Positions 1 through 7,489 are shown, numbered from the stretch's first letter. The stretch: DNA of 64,000 bases from JAJDYQ01 sp965214035 (GCA_965214035.1 OZ243932.1:806001-870000), one strand, 5' to 3'. Notes: generated from the sequence alone by a model not told the origin. Program-made: numbers and translations.

Positions 1-357
1 AGAGGCGGGGCGTCCATAATCAAAGATCTCATTGAGTGCGGCGCGGACTGTGCGTCCCGTATAGAGCACATCATCAACCAGAATGATATGCCTGCCATCA
101 ATATCGAAAGGGATCCGGGACGGGCGGACCTCGGGATGGAGACCGACACGTAAAAAATCATCACGGTAAAAAGATATATCCAGCGTGCCCAGAGGCAACC
201 TCCCCGGCAGTTGCTGTTGCAGATGCTCGGCGATCCACACCCCGCCCGTATGTATACCGATAATAGCGCAATCCGGACAGCAGGACAGGCGGTCAGTCAC
301 AGACCGGGTGAGATTTTCCAGGGCTGAACTGGCACAAAACTCAGAGCGGGTTGTCAT
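1..357 (-). CDS. pyrR: PyrR: pyr regulator / uracil phosphoribosyltransferase (partial)
   Basis: The reverse strand encodes about 119 residues of a type I phosphoribosyltransferase, and the gene continues past the left window edge. The PRPP-binding loop VDDVLYTGRT is visible at about residues 94-103. PyrR family proteins bind UMP/PRPP and regulate pyrimidine genes, and many also convert uracil to UMP. The start codon at 357 lies inside the end of the upstream ruvX gene (17-base overlap), so the two are translationally linked. The order algH-ruvX-pyrR is conserved in pseudomonads and relatives, where pyrB and pyrC follow; those would lie outside the window. The C-terminus cannot be assessed. 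Confidence 0.93.
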   Translation of the reverse strand, partial: MTTRSEFCASSALENLTRSVTDRLSCCPDCAIIGIHTGGVWIAEHLQQQLPGRLPLGTLDISFYRDDFLRVGLHPEVRPSRIPFDIDGRHIILVDDVLYTGRTVRAALNEIFDYGRPAS

Positions 358-784
358 GGTTATCAAACCAGGTTTGCAGAATCACAGCGGCAGCCACATC
401 GTCGAAGAGACGCATTTTTCTGCGTTTCATCCGGGGCAACCGATCTCTGGCGGCATATGAACTCAAATGCTCATCGATGCGATAAACAGGCAAATGAAAT
501 CGTGCCTCCATATCGGAAGCGAAGCGACTGACACGCCGTATAAAAGGAGTAACTGTGCCGTCCGCGGTGCAGGGCATACCCACCACAAGCCCGCAAGGTT
601 GCCACTCCTGGACAAGCTGTTCGATACGCAGCCAGTGCCTGCCGCCGGTGACAGGCACGACCTCGACCGGGTTGGTAGAGCGGGTAACTGACTGACCACC
701 AGCGATACCCAGGTGCTTTTGACCATAATCAAAAGCCAGATAAAAGCCGTTTATAGAAAGAGGTTTTTCAGTGGGCTCAGGCAT
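341..784 (-). CDS. ruvX: RuvX/YqgF-type Holliday junction resolvase
   Basis: This is a 147-residue RNase H-fold protein of the YqgF/RuvX family, implicated in Holliday junction resolution and in 16S rRNA/antitermination processing. It carries the N-terminal FDYGQKHLGIA metal-binding segment, the DEHLSS motif in the middle and FDDVAAAVILQTW near the end, matching the family's three acidic positions. I chose the ATG at 784, which gives the usual length and overlaps the end of algH by a few bases; an ATG at 817 in the same frame would add 11 residues. It overlaps pyrR downstream, so algH-ruvX-pyrR is one operon. Confidence 0.9.
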   Translation of the reverse strand: MPEPTEKPLSINGFYLAFDYGQKHLGIAGGQSVTRSTNPVEVVPVTGGRHWLRIEQLVQEWQPCGLVVGMPCTADGTVTPFIRRVSRFASDMEARFHLPVYRIDEHLSSYAARDRLPRMKRRKMRLFDDVAAAVILQTWFDNHDNPL

Positions 785-1349
785 GGCCTGCTTGAAGAGA
801 CATCTGTGACAGATCAATGCCGATCAACTGTGCGGCCTGTTGCCAGCTCCGGGTGCAATCCGGCTGAAAGATAATATCCACATCAGCCGGGGCAGACAGC
901 CAGGCGTTTTCAAGCATCTCATCCTCCAGTTGCAGAGGCCCCCAGCTGGCGTAACCCAGCAAAAGGAGAAACCGGTCCGGTCCTCTGCCCTCACTGATGG
1001 CCTCCAGAATATCGATTGAAGTAGTAAGGATCAGCTCCGGGGTAACGGGTATAGAAGTGGCCCACTGCTCCGTGCCGTAATGCAATACAAACCCGCGTTC
1101 ACGCTCTACTGGCCCGCCGAAATAGACCGGGTTATCGCCCTTGAGCATTTTTTTGCTGTGCCCGATATTGGCCTGCTCGAACAAATCCTGAATGGTGATA
1201 TGGATAGGGCGATTGATAATAAGCCCCATGGCACCTTTTTCACTATGGTCACAGATATAGCTCACCGTATGGTCAAAATGAGGATTGACCATGTAAGGCA
1301 TGGCGATCAAAAAATGATTCGCTAAAGATGTCTGTTCAACCATGGACAC
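777..1349 (-). CDS. algH: YqgE/AlgH family protein (UPF0301)
   Basis: This 190-residue protein is typical in length for the UPF0301 family. Recognisable family blocks are the N-terminal FLIAMPYM segment, then SEKGAMGLIINRP and the GGPVERERGFVLH segment. AlgH was named as a transcriptional regulator of alginate genes in Pseudomonas, but its biochemical role is unsettled and no DNA-binding fold is apparent. An alternative start two codons downstream (1343) is equally plausible. It is the first gene of algH-ruvX-pyrR and overlaps ruvX at its 3' end. Confidence 0.92.
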   Translation of the reverse strand: MSMVEQTSLANHFLIAMPYMVNPHFDHTVSYICDHSEKGAMGLIINRPIHITIQDLFEQANIGHSKKMLKGDNPVYFGGPVERERGFVLHYGTEQWATSIPVTPELILTTSIDILEAISEGRGPDRFLLLLGYASWGPLQLEDEMLENAWLSAPADVDIIFQPDCTRSWQQAAQLIGIDLSQMSLQAGHA

Positions 1350-1545
1350 AGTATCCTGTTTACAACGGTCAAAGGCAAGAGTTGGAATGGTAGAAATTCA
1401 CAAAAACGGCAGATTTTACCGATTCAGATACAACCAGTGACCCAAATGATCTGATGATCCTGGTGGATATCATTTTCAGGCGTATATTATTGTGTGCGCC
1501 TGCATTATAGGTAAGCTGCGATGCTCGCGTGCAGCGTTTTTGATG
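1350..1545. other. Intergenic region between algH and the Trm112-like gene
   Basis: This stretch of 196 bases is moderately AT-rich. It should hold the promoter of the leftward algH operon and the 3' end signals of the Trm112-like gene. I see no convincing coding sequence and no strong stem with a T-run. Confidence 0.4.
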
Positions 1546-1818
1546 CTACAGGACGCCGTCCGGCAGCTGATCAGTGTTGATGCCCTCGTCTTCCAGCATG
1601 ATAGGGATACCATCTTTAACCAGATAAATCGTTTTCCCCGATTCGGTGATGAGTCCTTCCTGTATTTCGTCATTCAGGATGTCGCCTGCGATGTTACGGA
1701 CCCGACCCTGGCTGAGTTCGGTATTGAGTGCCTTCAGTTGTACTGCGGTCAGATGGTTCACAGGTGACTTTGTCACCGGACAACACAGAATTTCAAGTAG
1801 TTTTCCATCGATGGTCAT
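1546..1818 (-). CDS. Trm112 family protein
   Basis: The protein has 90 residues and begins MTIDGKLLEILCCPVTKSPV, the family's characteristic start. It ends with a GIPIMLEDEG block equivalent to the DGIPVML segment of E. coli YcaR. The family is usually about 60 residues; here about 30 extra residues sit in the middle. The second Cys of the zinc-binding CPxC pattern is absent (CCPVTK), so it probably does not bind zinc. I chose the ATG at 1818 because an AGGAGA ribosome-binding site lies eight bases upstream; an ATG further upstream (1887) has no such site. In eukaryotes and archaea Trm112 activates methyltransferases; the bacterial role is not established. Confidence 0.8.
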   Translation of the reverse strand: MTIDGKLLEILCCPVTKSPVNHLTAVQLKALNTELSQGRVRNIAGDILNDEIQEGLITESGKTIYLVKDGIPIMLEDEGINTDQLPDGVL

Positions 1819-1890
1819 GGGCTGTCTCCTGAGGTTTTGATCGGCTGCATTGCTGTTCATTGTAATGACTATGCACCTTGACGGCAAACT

Positions 1891-2787
1891 TTATGTTTCG
1901 TTGGCAATTCCATGTGGTACATGACCGGTGGTAATGTGTTGTGAGGCCGACTCAATGTTCTGATGTTGGTCGTCGAAAAAGATGTCTGCTCCAAAAGTTT
2001 TCAAAAATTCGCTTTTGTCCATGCCACCCAGAAACAGTGCTTCGTCAATGCGGATGTTCCACGCTCGAAGTGTCAGTATGACCCGCTTGTGTGTCGGTGC
2101 AGCGCGGGCTGTTACCAGTGCAGTACGAATCGGTGCTTTGTCGGCCGGATATGCCGATTGAATGCCATGCAGTGCCGCCAGAAAATTTTTGAATGGTCCG
2201 CCGGATAACGGGGTTTTTTCGGCGGCCACTTCGCTCTCGGTGAAGGCCTGCAGGCCGTTTTCCTTGAATACCCGCTCCGCTTCATCGGAAAACAGTACCG
2301 CGTCACCATCAAACGCCAGACGCAGTTCGTTGCCGCTGTTTTGGTTGTTGCCGGCAATGGTCGCTGCCGCATAACCGGCACTCAGTGCCTTCGTTACATC
2401 TTCCGGGTCGGTCGATAAGAATAAATGTGCTCCAAAGGCGGATACGTACTCATATGGACTGCGGCCACTTGTAAATACCGCCCGGATGATTTTCAGACTG
2501 TGGTGCTGAATGGAGTTAAAGACCCGTAACCCGGTATCGGCACTGTTGCGGGACAGCAGGATGACTTCTACCATTGGACGGTCAGGGTCACGGTCGTTAA
2601 GGGCCAGTAGTTTACGTACCAGAGGAAAGGCGGAGCCGGGCTTCAGCACTTCATCTTCGTGTTCAATCTGGTATTTGCAGTAGGCCTCGATACCCTGATT
2701 TCTGAATATCTCGTGGCTTTCATCAAGGTCAAACAGTGCCCTGGATGAAATTGCGACAACCAGTTTGTTATTCAGGTCAACTTTCAT
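1891..2787 (-). CDS. 5'-nucleotidase, cytosolic NT5C1-like
   Basis: This 298-residue protein matches the bacterial members of the 5'-nucleotidase (NT5C1/PF06189) family. It contains the LVVAISSRALFDLDES start, in which the two Asp residues sit in a HAD-like motif, then ILLSRNSADTGLRVFNS, FTSGRSPYEYV and the LAFDGDAVLFSDEAE block. The expected activity is dephosphorylation of nucleoside monophosphates in the cytoplasm. Its start overlaps the stop of the upstream Sel1-repeat gene by four bases, implying coupled translation. Confidence 0.87.
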   Translation of the reverse strand: MKVDLNNKLVVAISSRALFDLDESHEIFRNQGIEAYCKYQIEHEDEVLKPGSAFPLVRKLLALNDRDPDRPMVEVILLSRNSADTGLRVFNSIQHHSLKIIRAVFTSGRSPYEYVSAFGAHLFLSTDPEDVTKALSAGYAAATIAGNNQNSGNELRLAFDGDAVLFSDEAERVFKENGLQAFTESEVAAEKTPLSGGPFKNFLAALHGIQSAYPADKAPIRTALVTARAAPTHKRVILTLRAWNIRIDEALFLGGMDKSEFLKTFGADIFFDDQHQNIESASQHITTGHVPHGIANET

Positions 2788-3212
2788 GGCCGATACATCA
2801 GCCGGCCTGTTGCATGGGTATCAGTCAGGCAGTAACCCTGTTCCTGTACCATTTCGTACCATTCTCCTGCGACCTGGATGTCCTGCTTTACACCAAGTCC
2901 AAGTTCGTGGAAGAAGCCAATTTCATTCTGTGCATCGACATCGCCCTGCAGAGCTGCTTTTTCATACCAGCCTGCGGCCTGTACAAGGTCTTTTTCAACG
3001 CCCAGACCATAACGATACAGCACTGCCATGAATAATTGGGCCTCGGCGTATCCGTTGTCGGCCAGCGGCAGCCAGTTTTCATGGGCCTGTTGATAACGAT
3101 GTTCCGCAAAGGCTGTGATGCCTTTTTCCAGTTGTTCGTGCAGTGGGTTTGACGATGTCAATACCGGCTGGATCAGCAGATATATAGATAGCAGGGCACA
3201 TTGCCTGTTCAT
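2784..3212 (-). CDS. Sel1-repeat secreted/periplasmic protein
   Basis: This 142-residue protein has a hydrophobic N-terminus resembling a signal peptide (residues 1-20). It is followed by tandem Sel1-like repeats of about 36 residues, with the motifs YAEAQLFMAVLYRYGLGV and DAQNEIGFFHELGLGV. Sel1 repeats are helical scaffolds for protein-protein interaction, and the partner is unknown here. The gene overlaps its neighbours by four bases on both sides (3209-3212 and 2784-2787), so it forms one transcription unit with the nucleotidase and the small membrane protein. Confidence 0.82.
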   Translation of the reverse strand: MNRQCALLSIYLLIQPVLTSSNPLHEQLEKGITAFAEHRYQQAHENWLPLADNGYAEAQLFMAVLYRYGLGVEKDLVQAAGWYEKAALQGDVDAQNEIGFFHELGLGVKQDIQVAGEWYEMVQEQGYCLTDTHATGRLMYRP

Positions 3213-3502
3213 TTTTTATTCGCCTCTTGTTGCCGTATCTGTGCCATTCTGGCCAGTTTTAGTATCAGTAACATGATACCTGATGAGTGCAGCAGCAGGT
3301 CAAAAATGTCTATGGGTTCTGTCAGGCTGCCATTTGTCAGCATACGGATTTTTTCGATCAGATGCGGTTCTGGAAACAAGGGGGCAAGCCCCAGTATCAC
3401 AGCTGCCACTATTATCATTGTCAAGGGTATGGAGTCGAAAAATTTCAATATATTGCTATCCCGCCATGCCTGCCCGGATAGTAAAGGGTGTTGTGTGAAC
3501 AT
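3209..3502 (-). CDS. Small two-helix membrane protein
   Basis: This 97-residue protein has one transmembrane segment at about residues 28-44 (TMIIVAAVILGLAPLFP) and a second hydrophobic stretch at about residues 70-83. The EPHLIEKIRML and PIDIFDLLLH blocks resemble small conserved proteins that databases often label RND transporter, although they lack transporter domains. Function is unknown. It leads the minus-strand operon that continues into the Sel1 protein and nucleotidase genes. Confidence 0.7.
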   Translation of the reverse strand: MFTQHPLLSGQAWRDSNILKFFDSIPLTMIIVAAVILGLAPLFPEPHLIEKIRMLTNGSLTEPIDIFDLLLHSSGIMLLILKLARMAQIRQQEANKK

Positions 3503-3590
3503 CGCATGGCATTTCTGCCGTCAGCAATTCCATATCGACATGCTCTCATTAAGTATGGGGATAAGCAAGAAGGGTACAAAGCCGATGACA

Positions 3591-3631
3591 GCCTGCCGGC
3601 AGGCCAGGTGCTGAGCAACGGGATGGTCCCG
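3591..3631. other. Two hairpins upstream of fimT
   Basis: A perfect 14-base palindrome (GCCTGCCGGCAGGC, 3591-3604) is followed by a second stem of five pairs with a three-base loop (3619-3631). They lie 75-115 bases before the fimT start, in a position where a leader RNA or an operator could act. I cannot match them to a named riboswitch. Confidence 0.4.
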
Positions 3632-3704
3632 GTGAAAACCTCTAGTTTTTTGTAGTTCATTTTTCTGTCGCACCAGACACAATGGTCAGGTTCATTGGAG
3701 GCAG

Positions 3705-4271
3705 ATGCCCATTTCAGCTCATACACACAATATGGATATGGTAATTCTTATGCGTGCAAATAACGGCTTTTCTCTGGTTGAGATCATCATAACCCTGGCG
3801 ATAGCGTCGATTATTATTTCTGCTGGTGTCCCGGCCTTGACCGGGTTTGTCGAGAAAAACAGGATAGCCACTGCAACCAATACGGTAGTGCTTGCCTTGA
3901 ATCTTGCCAGAAGTGAAGCAATTAAGCGCAGAGTGCGGGTGACCATGAGACGTGGCGGTAGTACTCAAAGGGTCTGGGAGGAAGGCTGGTCTGTTTTTAC
4001 GGATAATAACGGCAATGGGCAGCAGGATCCGGGAGATATACTACTGACCACATTTCCAGAGCTGGCGCATGGCTATACGCTGCGCACAGGCGGCAATTTC
4101 AGAGACTGGATTGCTTATCTGCCTACGGGTGTATCCAGATCCGGTAACGGACTGGGGAATGATACTTTCAGAGTCTGTCCGCCTGATGGCGATGCCAGTA
4201 AGGCCAGCAGGGTCGTTGTCAATCAGACCGGTCGTCCAAGGTTAAGAAAAATACCCACGACATGTCCCTAG
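3705..4271 (+). CDS. fimT: FimT/GspH-family type IV pseudopilin
   Basis: This 188-residue protein carries a type III prepilin signal, with cleavage expected in NNG-FSLVEIIITLAIASIIIS (F at residue 22, E at residue 26). It is followed by the FimT/GspH body: an IATATNTVVLALNLARSEAIKR helix, then WEEGWSVFTDNNGNG and a C-terminal NQTGRPR segment. Such minor pilins prime type IV pilus or secretion filaments, and FimT has been linked to DNA uptake. I kept the start at 3705 because GGAGG lies just upstream, although this gives a long 21-residue leader; the ATG at 3750 would give a short leader but has no ribosome-binding site. No other pilin genes are near. Its TAG stop sits in the target site of the adjoining IS-bounded element. 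Confidence 0.9.
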   Translation: MPISAHTHNMDMVILMRANNGFSLVEIIITLAIASIIISAGVPALTGFVEKNRIATATNTVVLALNLARSEAIKRRVRVTMRRGGSTQRVWEEGWSVFTDNNGNGQQDPGDILLTTFPELAHGYTLRTGGNFRDWIAYLPTGVSRSGNGLGNDTFRVCPPDGDASKASRVVVNQTGRPRLRKIPTTCP

Positions 4272-4286
4272 AACCTATCTCAAAAT
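4271..4286 (+). repeat. Left terminal inverted repeat
   Basis: The sequence GAACCTATCTCAAAAT is the reverse complement of 7822-7837 and recurs with one change (T to C at position 8) at 63151. The first base doubles as the last base of the fimT stop codon. Confidence 0.8.
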
Positions 4287-4548
4287 CAAATTATTTTCAG
4301 AGTAGTGTATCGTTGCTTGCATAAATAAGCTGACAGGTGAAAGCCGGGATCGTATTAAGCACCACTTGCCCTCCCACAAGAACCGTTCGCAAATCGGTTC
4401 CTGTCAGAAAAGTTCTTGAGGCTGTCTTGGGGATTTTGGGCACAGGTACATAATGGCACATGCTGTCACAGTGCCACCTCAACTATAAAACAGTACACCG
4501 ATGCTTTTGGATGAAGCCCTGACGCGGTTGTAGCGGGTCACTATCTTC
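4287..4548. other. Left-end noncoding segment upstream of tlpA
   Basis: These 262 bases join the left inverted repeat to the thioredoxin gene and are repeated almost exactly at 63167-63430 (eight substitutions and one 2-base indel across the whole left end). No transposase coding could be recognised. The segment probably contains the tlpA promoter, but no clear -35/-10 pair or ribosome-binding site stands out. Confidence 0.5.
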
Positions 4549-5124
4549 ATGAAAGCGTCACACAAGACGGCACTGCTCTATGGTGCTGTTGCCTTGATAT
4601 CCATGGTCGCGGGAGTGCTGGCTGCACAATGGCTGCAAGGCGATAAAAGCACCCCGATACAGACAGAGCGGCAGGTTGGCATACCTGAAATCAGACCCGA
4701 CTTCAGCTTAAACAGTCTTGAAGGCGACAGACGCAGCCTGAGCGAATGGGACGGCAACATTATCCTGCTCAACTTCTGGGCAACCTGGTGCCCTCCCTGC
4801 CGCAAGGAAATGCCGGATTTTATTGAGCTGCGCGAACAACTCGAAGGCGAGCCGTTTGAAATTATCGGAGTAGCCATTGACCATGCCGAACCCGTACAGG
4901 ATTTTGTTGATGAAATTGGCGTGGAATACCCGATCCTGCTTGCTAAACTGGAAGGGCTGACCATCATGCGGGAGTATGGCAACCAACTGACAACCCTGCC
5001 CTATACCGTTGTCATTGACCGGAACCAGAGGATCATCAAAACCTTCCGCACCGAGGTCACCAAAGAAGATGTGCTTGAGGCTATACAGCCGTTGCTTTCT
5101 GATTCGGTGGTTGTGGCGCGTTGA
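4549..5124 (+). CDS. Membrane-anchored TlpA/ResA-like thiol:disulfide oxidoreductase (copy A)
   Basis: This 191-residue protein has an N-terminal membrane anchor or uncleaved signal (residues 7-27), then a TlpA-like thioredoxin fold. The active site WCPPC is at residues 80-84, and the cis-proline loop TTLPYT at 148-153. Members act in the periplasm, reducing disulfides for cytochrome c maturation or handling oxidative stress. It lies inside the IS-bounded element rather than with cytochrome genes. A second copy at 63431 differs at six residues (H5Y, F103L, G107D, H112Q, K133E, V154A), none in the active site. Function as an oxidoreductase is well supported; its substrate is unknown. Confidence 0.92.
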   Translation: MKASHKTALLYGAVALISMVAGVLAAQWLQGDKSTPIQTERQVGIPEIRPDFSLNSLEGDRRSLSEWDGNIILLNFWATWCPPCRKEMPDFIELREQLEGEPFEIIGVAIDHAEPVQDFVDEIGVEYPILLAKLEGLTIMREYGNQLTTLPYTVVIDRNQRIIKTFRTEVTKEDVLEAIQPLLSDSVVVAR

Positions 5125-5503
5125 AGGGCAGTGACGGGATTCTAAATAAGCCTCGCTTGTCAGGTAGCAGGAAGGCGCTGCCGGGGTGGCGTTTGCTGTG
5201 AAACAATATCGAATGCTAATCCAGGTTTAAGTAGTTTTCTTCGGTCCTGAGAGAGTAATTCAATCGCCGTAAGCGCTCTTGAGTCAGGTTCAAAAAGGGA
5301 GATTTCATTTTCTTATTTTCCAGAATTCAGGCAACATCAAATATTTTGATAAAACAAAAAGCGTCGTTAAATCAATAGTATCAATATATTTTAATGCTAA
5401 AAAGAGCTAAAATAATGATAGCGAAAAGCCGTATCATTTATCCGCATTTTGTGATAGATTAGGATGTCTATTGATAGTTATATTCAATCGGATAGTTGTT
5501 CAG
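5125..5503. other. AT-rich spacer between tlpA and the first cassette gene
   Basis: About 380 bases contain no supported gene. The first 200 bases are near average composition; from about 5310 the sequence becomes clearly AT-rich, like the cassettes that follow. I looked for an attI site and an integrase gene and saw neither. Confidence 0.5.
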
Positions 5504-5890
5504 ATGACTCGAAAATTCATAGAATCAGGCCCCGGCTTGCCTAATTGGCCCAATCCAATTAGTCATGCTGTTGTAGTTGGGAATATGTGCTATGTCAGTG
5601 GGCAACTCTCAGTCAATGAAGAAGGCTCTTATGTGGAAGGGACTATAACTGAAGAAGCAACATTAGCGTTTAGTAATGTTTTTTCTGCTCTAGATGTAGC
5701 TGGTTTTGCTAAAAGCGAAATTGCTTATATCGATATAGCGTTCTCAGACCTTTCCGATTTAAACAAAGTAAATGCTTTGTACATGTCACTATTTCCAGAA
5801 GGCAAAAGGCCTGCTCGCACTGTTTACGAAGCTGCTAAATTACCGTTTAATGGAAAAATTAAAATAGTTGCTACAGCGGTCAAAGATTGA
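5504..5890 (+). CDS. RidA/YjgF-family protein (integron cassette)
   Basis: This 128-residue protein belongs to the YjgF/YER057c/UK114 (RidA) family. It has the CYVSGQLSVNEEG block near residue 30 and the diagnostic RPARTVYEAAKLPF segment near the C-terminus, whose Arg binds the carboxylate of imine or enamine substrates in RidA enzymes. Canonical RidA hydrolyses reactive 2-aminoacrylate-type intermediates; other subfamilies differ, so the substrate is unknown. The ATG at 5504 gives family length; a TTG at 5471 in the same frame is possible. Its stop lies directly against an attC-like site, as expected for a gene cassette, and its base composition is AT-richer than the chromosome around it. 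Confidence 0.9.
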   Translation: MTRKFIESGPGLPNWPNPISHAVVVGNMCYVSGQLSVNEEGSYVEGTITEEATLAFSNVFSALDVAGFAKSEIAYIDIAFSDLSDLNKVNALYMSLFPEGKRPARTVYEAAKLPFNGKIKIVATAVKD

Positions 5891-5996
5891 ATATAACAAG
5901 GCGCTTAAGCTCGCTCACTCCGTTCGCTGGGACGCAAACGTGGTGCGGCTTCGCCATTTTCGCACCACGCCTGCGCCCCTTAGCTAAGTGTTATAA
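5891..5996 (+). repeat. attC-like recombination site 1
   Basis: A 106-base imperfect palindrome follows the RidA gene. It begins with an R''-like ATATAAC and ends with an R'-like GTTATAA. Inner complementary arms (ATAACAAGG...CTTA against TAAGTGTTAT) enclose a perfect 9-base inverted repeat, CGTGGTGCG/CGCACCACG. This architecture is typical of integron attC sites. Confidence 0.8.
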
Positions 5997-6015
5997 ATCA
6001 TACGGATGAAGTTGA

Positions 6016-6423
6016 GTGAAAATTGAGTGCCCAGAATGCCAGAAAGAAAACGACCTAAAACTAGAGGCAAAAGTAAAGTGTGGAAATTGCGGAAAGGATC
6101 TGACTGGTAGTACTTATAAAAAGCCAATTATTTCGGGTATGGCAGTTTTGGCGATTGGTGTGGTAGGTGGACAGTTTGTTGATTATGCGGTAACTGATAA
6201 TAGATACCCGCTAAAAACAGAATATTCCATTATGGAGTCGTGTAGCAATTCGTATGAAAAACCAGTTAAGAGATATGTATATAAAAATAGGAAGAAGATT
6301 TGCTTATGCGCTATGGAAGAAACCATGAACGAGATTTCATATATTCGTTACAAAGTAGATGAAAAAGGCTTTTTGTCTGCATTTGAAGATAATGCTAACA
6401 ATTGCATAGAGCAGCAAGAATGA
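6016..6423 (+). CDS. Zinc-ribbon membrane protein (integron cassette)
   Basis: This 135-residue protein starts with a double zinc knuckle, CPEC at residues 5-8 and CGNC at 22-25. One transmembrane segment follows (about residues 38-54), then a C-terminal domain with three or four Cys residues (SCSNS, CLCA, NNC). The start is a GTG at 6016; the nearby ATG at 6006 is in another frame and closes at once. The gene sits between attC-like sites 1 and 2. Function is unknown; similar zinc-ribbon/TM proteins are common in integron cassettes. Confidence 0.72.
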   Translation: MKIECPECQKENDLKLEAKVKCGNCGKDLTGSTYKKPIISGMAVLAIGVVGGQFVDYAVTDNRYPLKTEYSIMESCSNSYEKPVKRYVYKNRKKICLCAMEETMNEISYIRYKVDEKGFLSAFEDNANNCIEQQE

Positions 6424-6453
6424 ATCCTGCTGCTCTACGACTTATATGTTATT
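6394..6453 (+). repeat. Short attC-like site overlapping the zinc-ribbon gene end
   Basis: GCTAACA at the left and TGTTATT at the right flank two arms that pair strongly (TAGAGCAGCA against TGCTGCTCTA) around a loop of about 11 bases containing the zinc-ribbon stop codon. Size (about 60 bases) and end sequences fit a short attC, but the match to the R' consensus is imperfect; it could instead be a terminator-like hairpin. Confidence 0.5.
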
Positions 6454-6610
6454 TTTTAGTAGAAGAGCCCTTTCCTGAATTTTTTGCTGCCGAAGACTGT
6501 GCTCTAGCAGCGAAAGAACCTTTTGGGGTGGCTCCACTATTAGCTTTTGCGGTTGTAGATTGAATGCGTGCAGAGGCATCCGAGGTCATAGGTTTACTTG
6601 GTTTAGACAT
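6449..6610 (-). CDS. SMP-like small protein on the minus strand (cassette)
   Basis: This 53-residue Ser/Ala/Lys-rich protein starts MSKPSKPMTSDASARIQS and contains KANSGATPKGSFAARAQS and a basic C-terminus. It matches the pattern of small conserved proteobacterial proteins of about 50-55 residues with tandem SFAARAQSAAAKN-type segments, sometimes compared with plant seed maturation proteins. A good AAGGTG ribosome-binding site lies upstream of the ATG at 6610. It is transcribed against the neighbouring cassettes. Low complexity suggests it is intrinsically disordered; its function is unknown. Confidence 0.75.
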   Translation of the reverse strand: MSKPSKPMTSDASARIQSTTAKANSGATPKGSFAARAQSSAAKNSGKGSSTKK

Positions 6611-6695
6611 GTTATTTCACCTTGTTAGTTAAGAAAGTGTTCCCACTGGAACGGTTTTAATATTATTCGAGGCACGGGGGACAAATGGGTACAAG

Positions 6696-7019
6696 ATGAC
6701 AACCAAACAATTACAAAAAGAAATAAGGGGTGAACTTAGTAGGCTTGGCTGGTCTATGGGGGATTTCGTAAAAGAATATGATAAACACTTCAAATACAAG
6801 TCAAGGCTAACTGAAGAATCATTTAAGAAACAATTGTCCAGGCAATCAACGAAGTCGAAACTACTGGAAAATTATCTACGTTTTATTCAATCACATGAGC
6901 AATGGTTAAAGATCGGAGAAATTAGACCTATTTTCATGTCAGAAGAGGAGCTTTCTCCTGAGTTCAATGAGGGGATGAAAAAAATATCCAAGCTGATAAC
7001 CAGCGTGATAGAAAAATGA
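6696..7019 (+). CDS. Hypothetical helical protein, possibly HTH (cassette)
   Basis: This 107-residue charged protein is predicted to be mostly helical. The N-terminal stretch TTKQLQKEIRGELSRLGWSM followed by GDFVKEYDKHF resembles the first helices of a helix-turn-helix domain, but no full motif can be assigned. It ends immediately before attC-like site 2, the usual arrangement for a cassette gene. The start at 6696 is supported by its position but lacks a strong ribosome-binding site. Function unknown. Confidence 0.65.
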   Translation: MTTKQLQKEIRGELSRLGWSMGDFVKEYDKHFKYKSRLTEESFKKQLSRQSTKSKLLENYLRFIQSHEQWLKIGEIRPIFMSEEELSPEFNEGMKKISKLITSVIEK

Positions 7020-7020
7020 T

Positions 7021-7120
7021 TTATAACAATAGCATACACGCGGACTGCCAAAAGCAGCGCGGCTTTCGCTTCGCTACAGCCACCCCACTTTTGTCAGCCG
7101 GTGATGCTAGGCGTTAGGCA
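7021..7120 (+). repeat. attC-like recombination site 2
   Basis: This 100-base site begins TTATAACAATAGCATACACG and ends with GATGCTAGGCGTTAGGC, a close match to integron attC ends (R'' xxATAAC, R' GTTAGGC). Complementary L arms (TAGCAT...GGACTG against CAGCCGG...ATGCTA) support the folded structure. It starts one base after the stop codon of the preceding gene. Confidence 0.88.
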
Positions 7121-7138
7121 ATATTAGGAGAAATTCCA

Positions 7139-7489
7139 ATGCTTGGATTCTTCAAAAAAAGAAGGGGAAATCTGATGCTGCTATCAAAACGGCAGCAGGA
7201 TTGTTGCAGGTTGAACTATCCTTGGGAAACGCCGAGAATAATCCCGAATTCAATAAAAGACTGGGTGGCAAATTTAGCCGAGGATACATCTTTGGTCTTT
7301 GTGATGCCCTTATACAATCGGCAGGTGTAAACGACGAAGTTGAAGCAATGGCAATATTGACGGTAATCCATGTCGAATTATTTGGCAAAGATGGAGCGAA
7401 TATGGTTGGGCTATCGCTCAGGGATCAGGAAGATTCTATTTTTGCGAAAGGCCGGATGAGAGGTGGAGAGGAACTTGTAGAGTTCTTTT
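7139..7489 (+). pseudogene. Frameshifted and truncated cassette gene
   Basis: An ATG at 7139 with an AGGAG site upstream begins MLGFFKK. From the A-run at 7154-7160 onward the sensible protein lies in the +1 register: KKKGKSDAAIKTAAG, then a soluble, helical domain with GGKFSRGYIFGLCDALIQ. One missing A (or two extra) in the 7-A run explains the shift. The 3' end runs straight into transposase sequence at about 7490, so the native C-terminus is lost; the frame stays open by chance to 7533. Either the gene is dead, or slippage on the A-run yields some product. Family not recognised. Confidence 0.6.

Noticed and set aside
3510..3704. c-di-GMP (GEMM) riboswitch upstream of fimT
   Set aside because: The AAAGCC element is followed by hairpins, but the spacing and the other conserved GEMM blocks are missing as far as I can read.
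4297..4482. Minus-strand 61-codon frame conserved in both copies of the element's left end
   Set aside because: Conservation follows from the 97 percent DNA identity of the recent duplicates. There is no ribosome-binding site and no known family.
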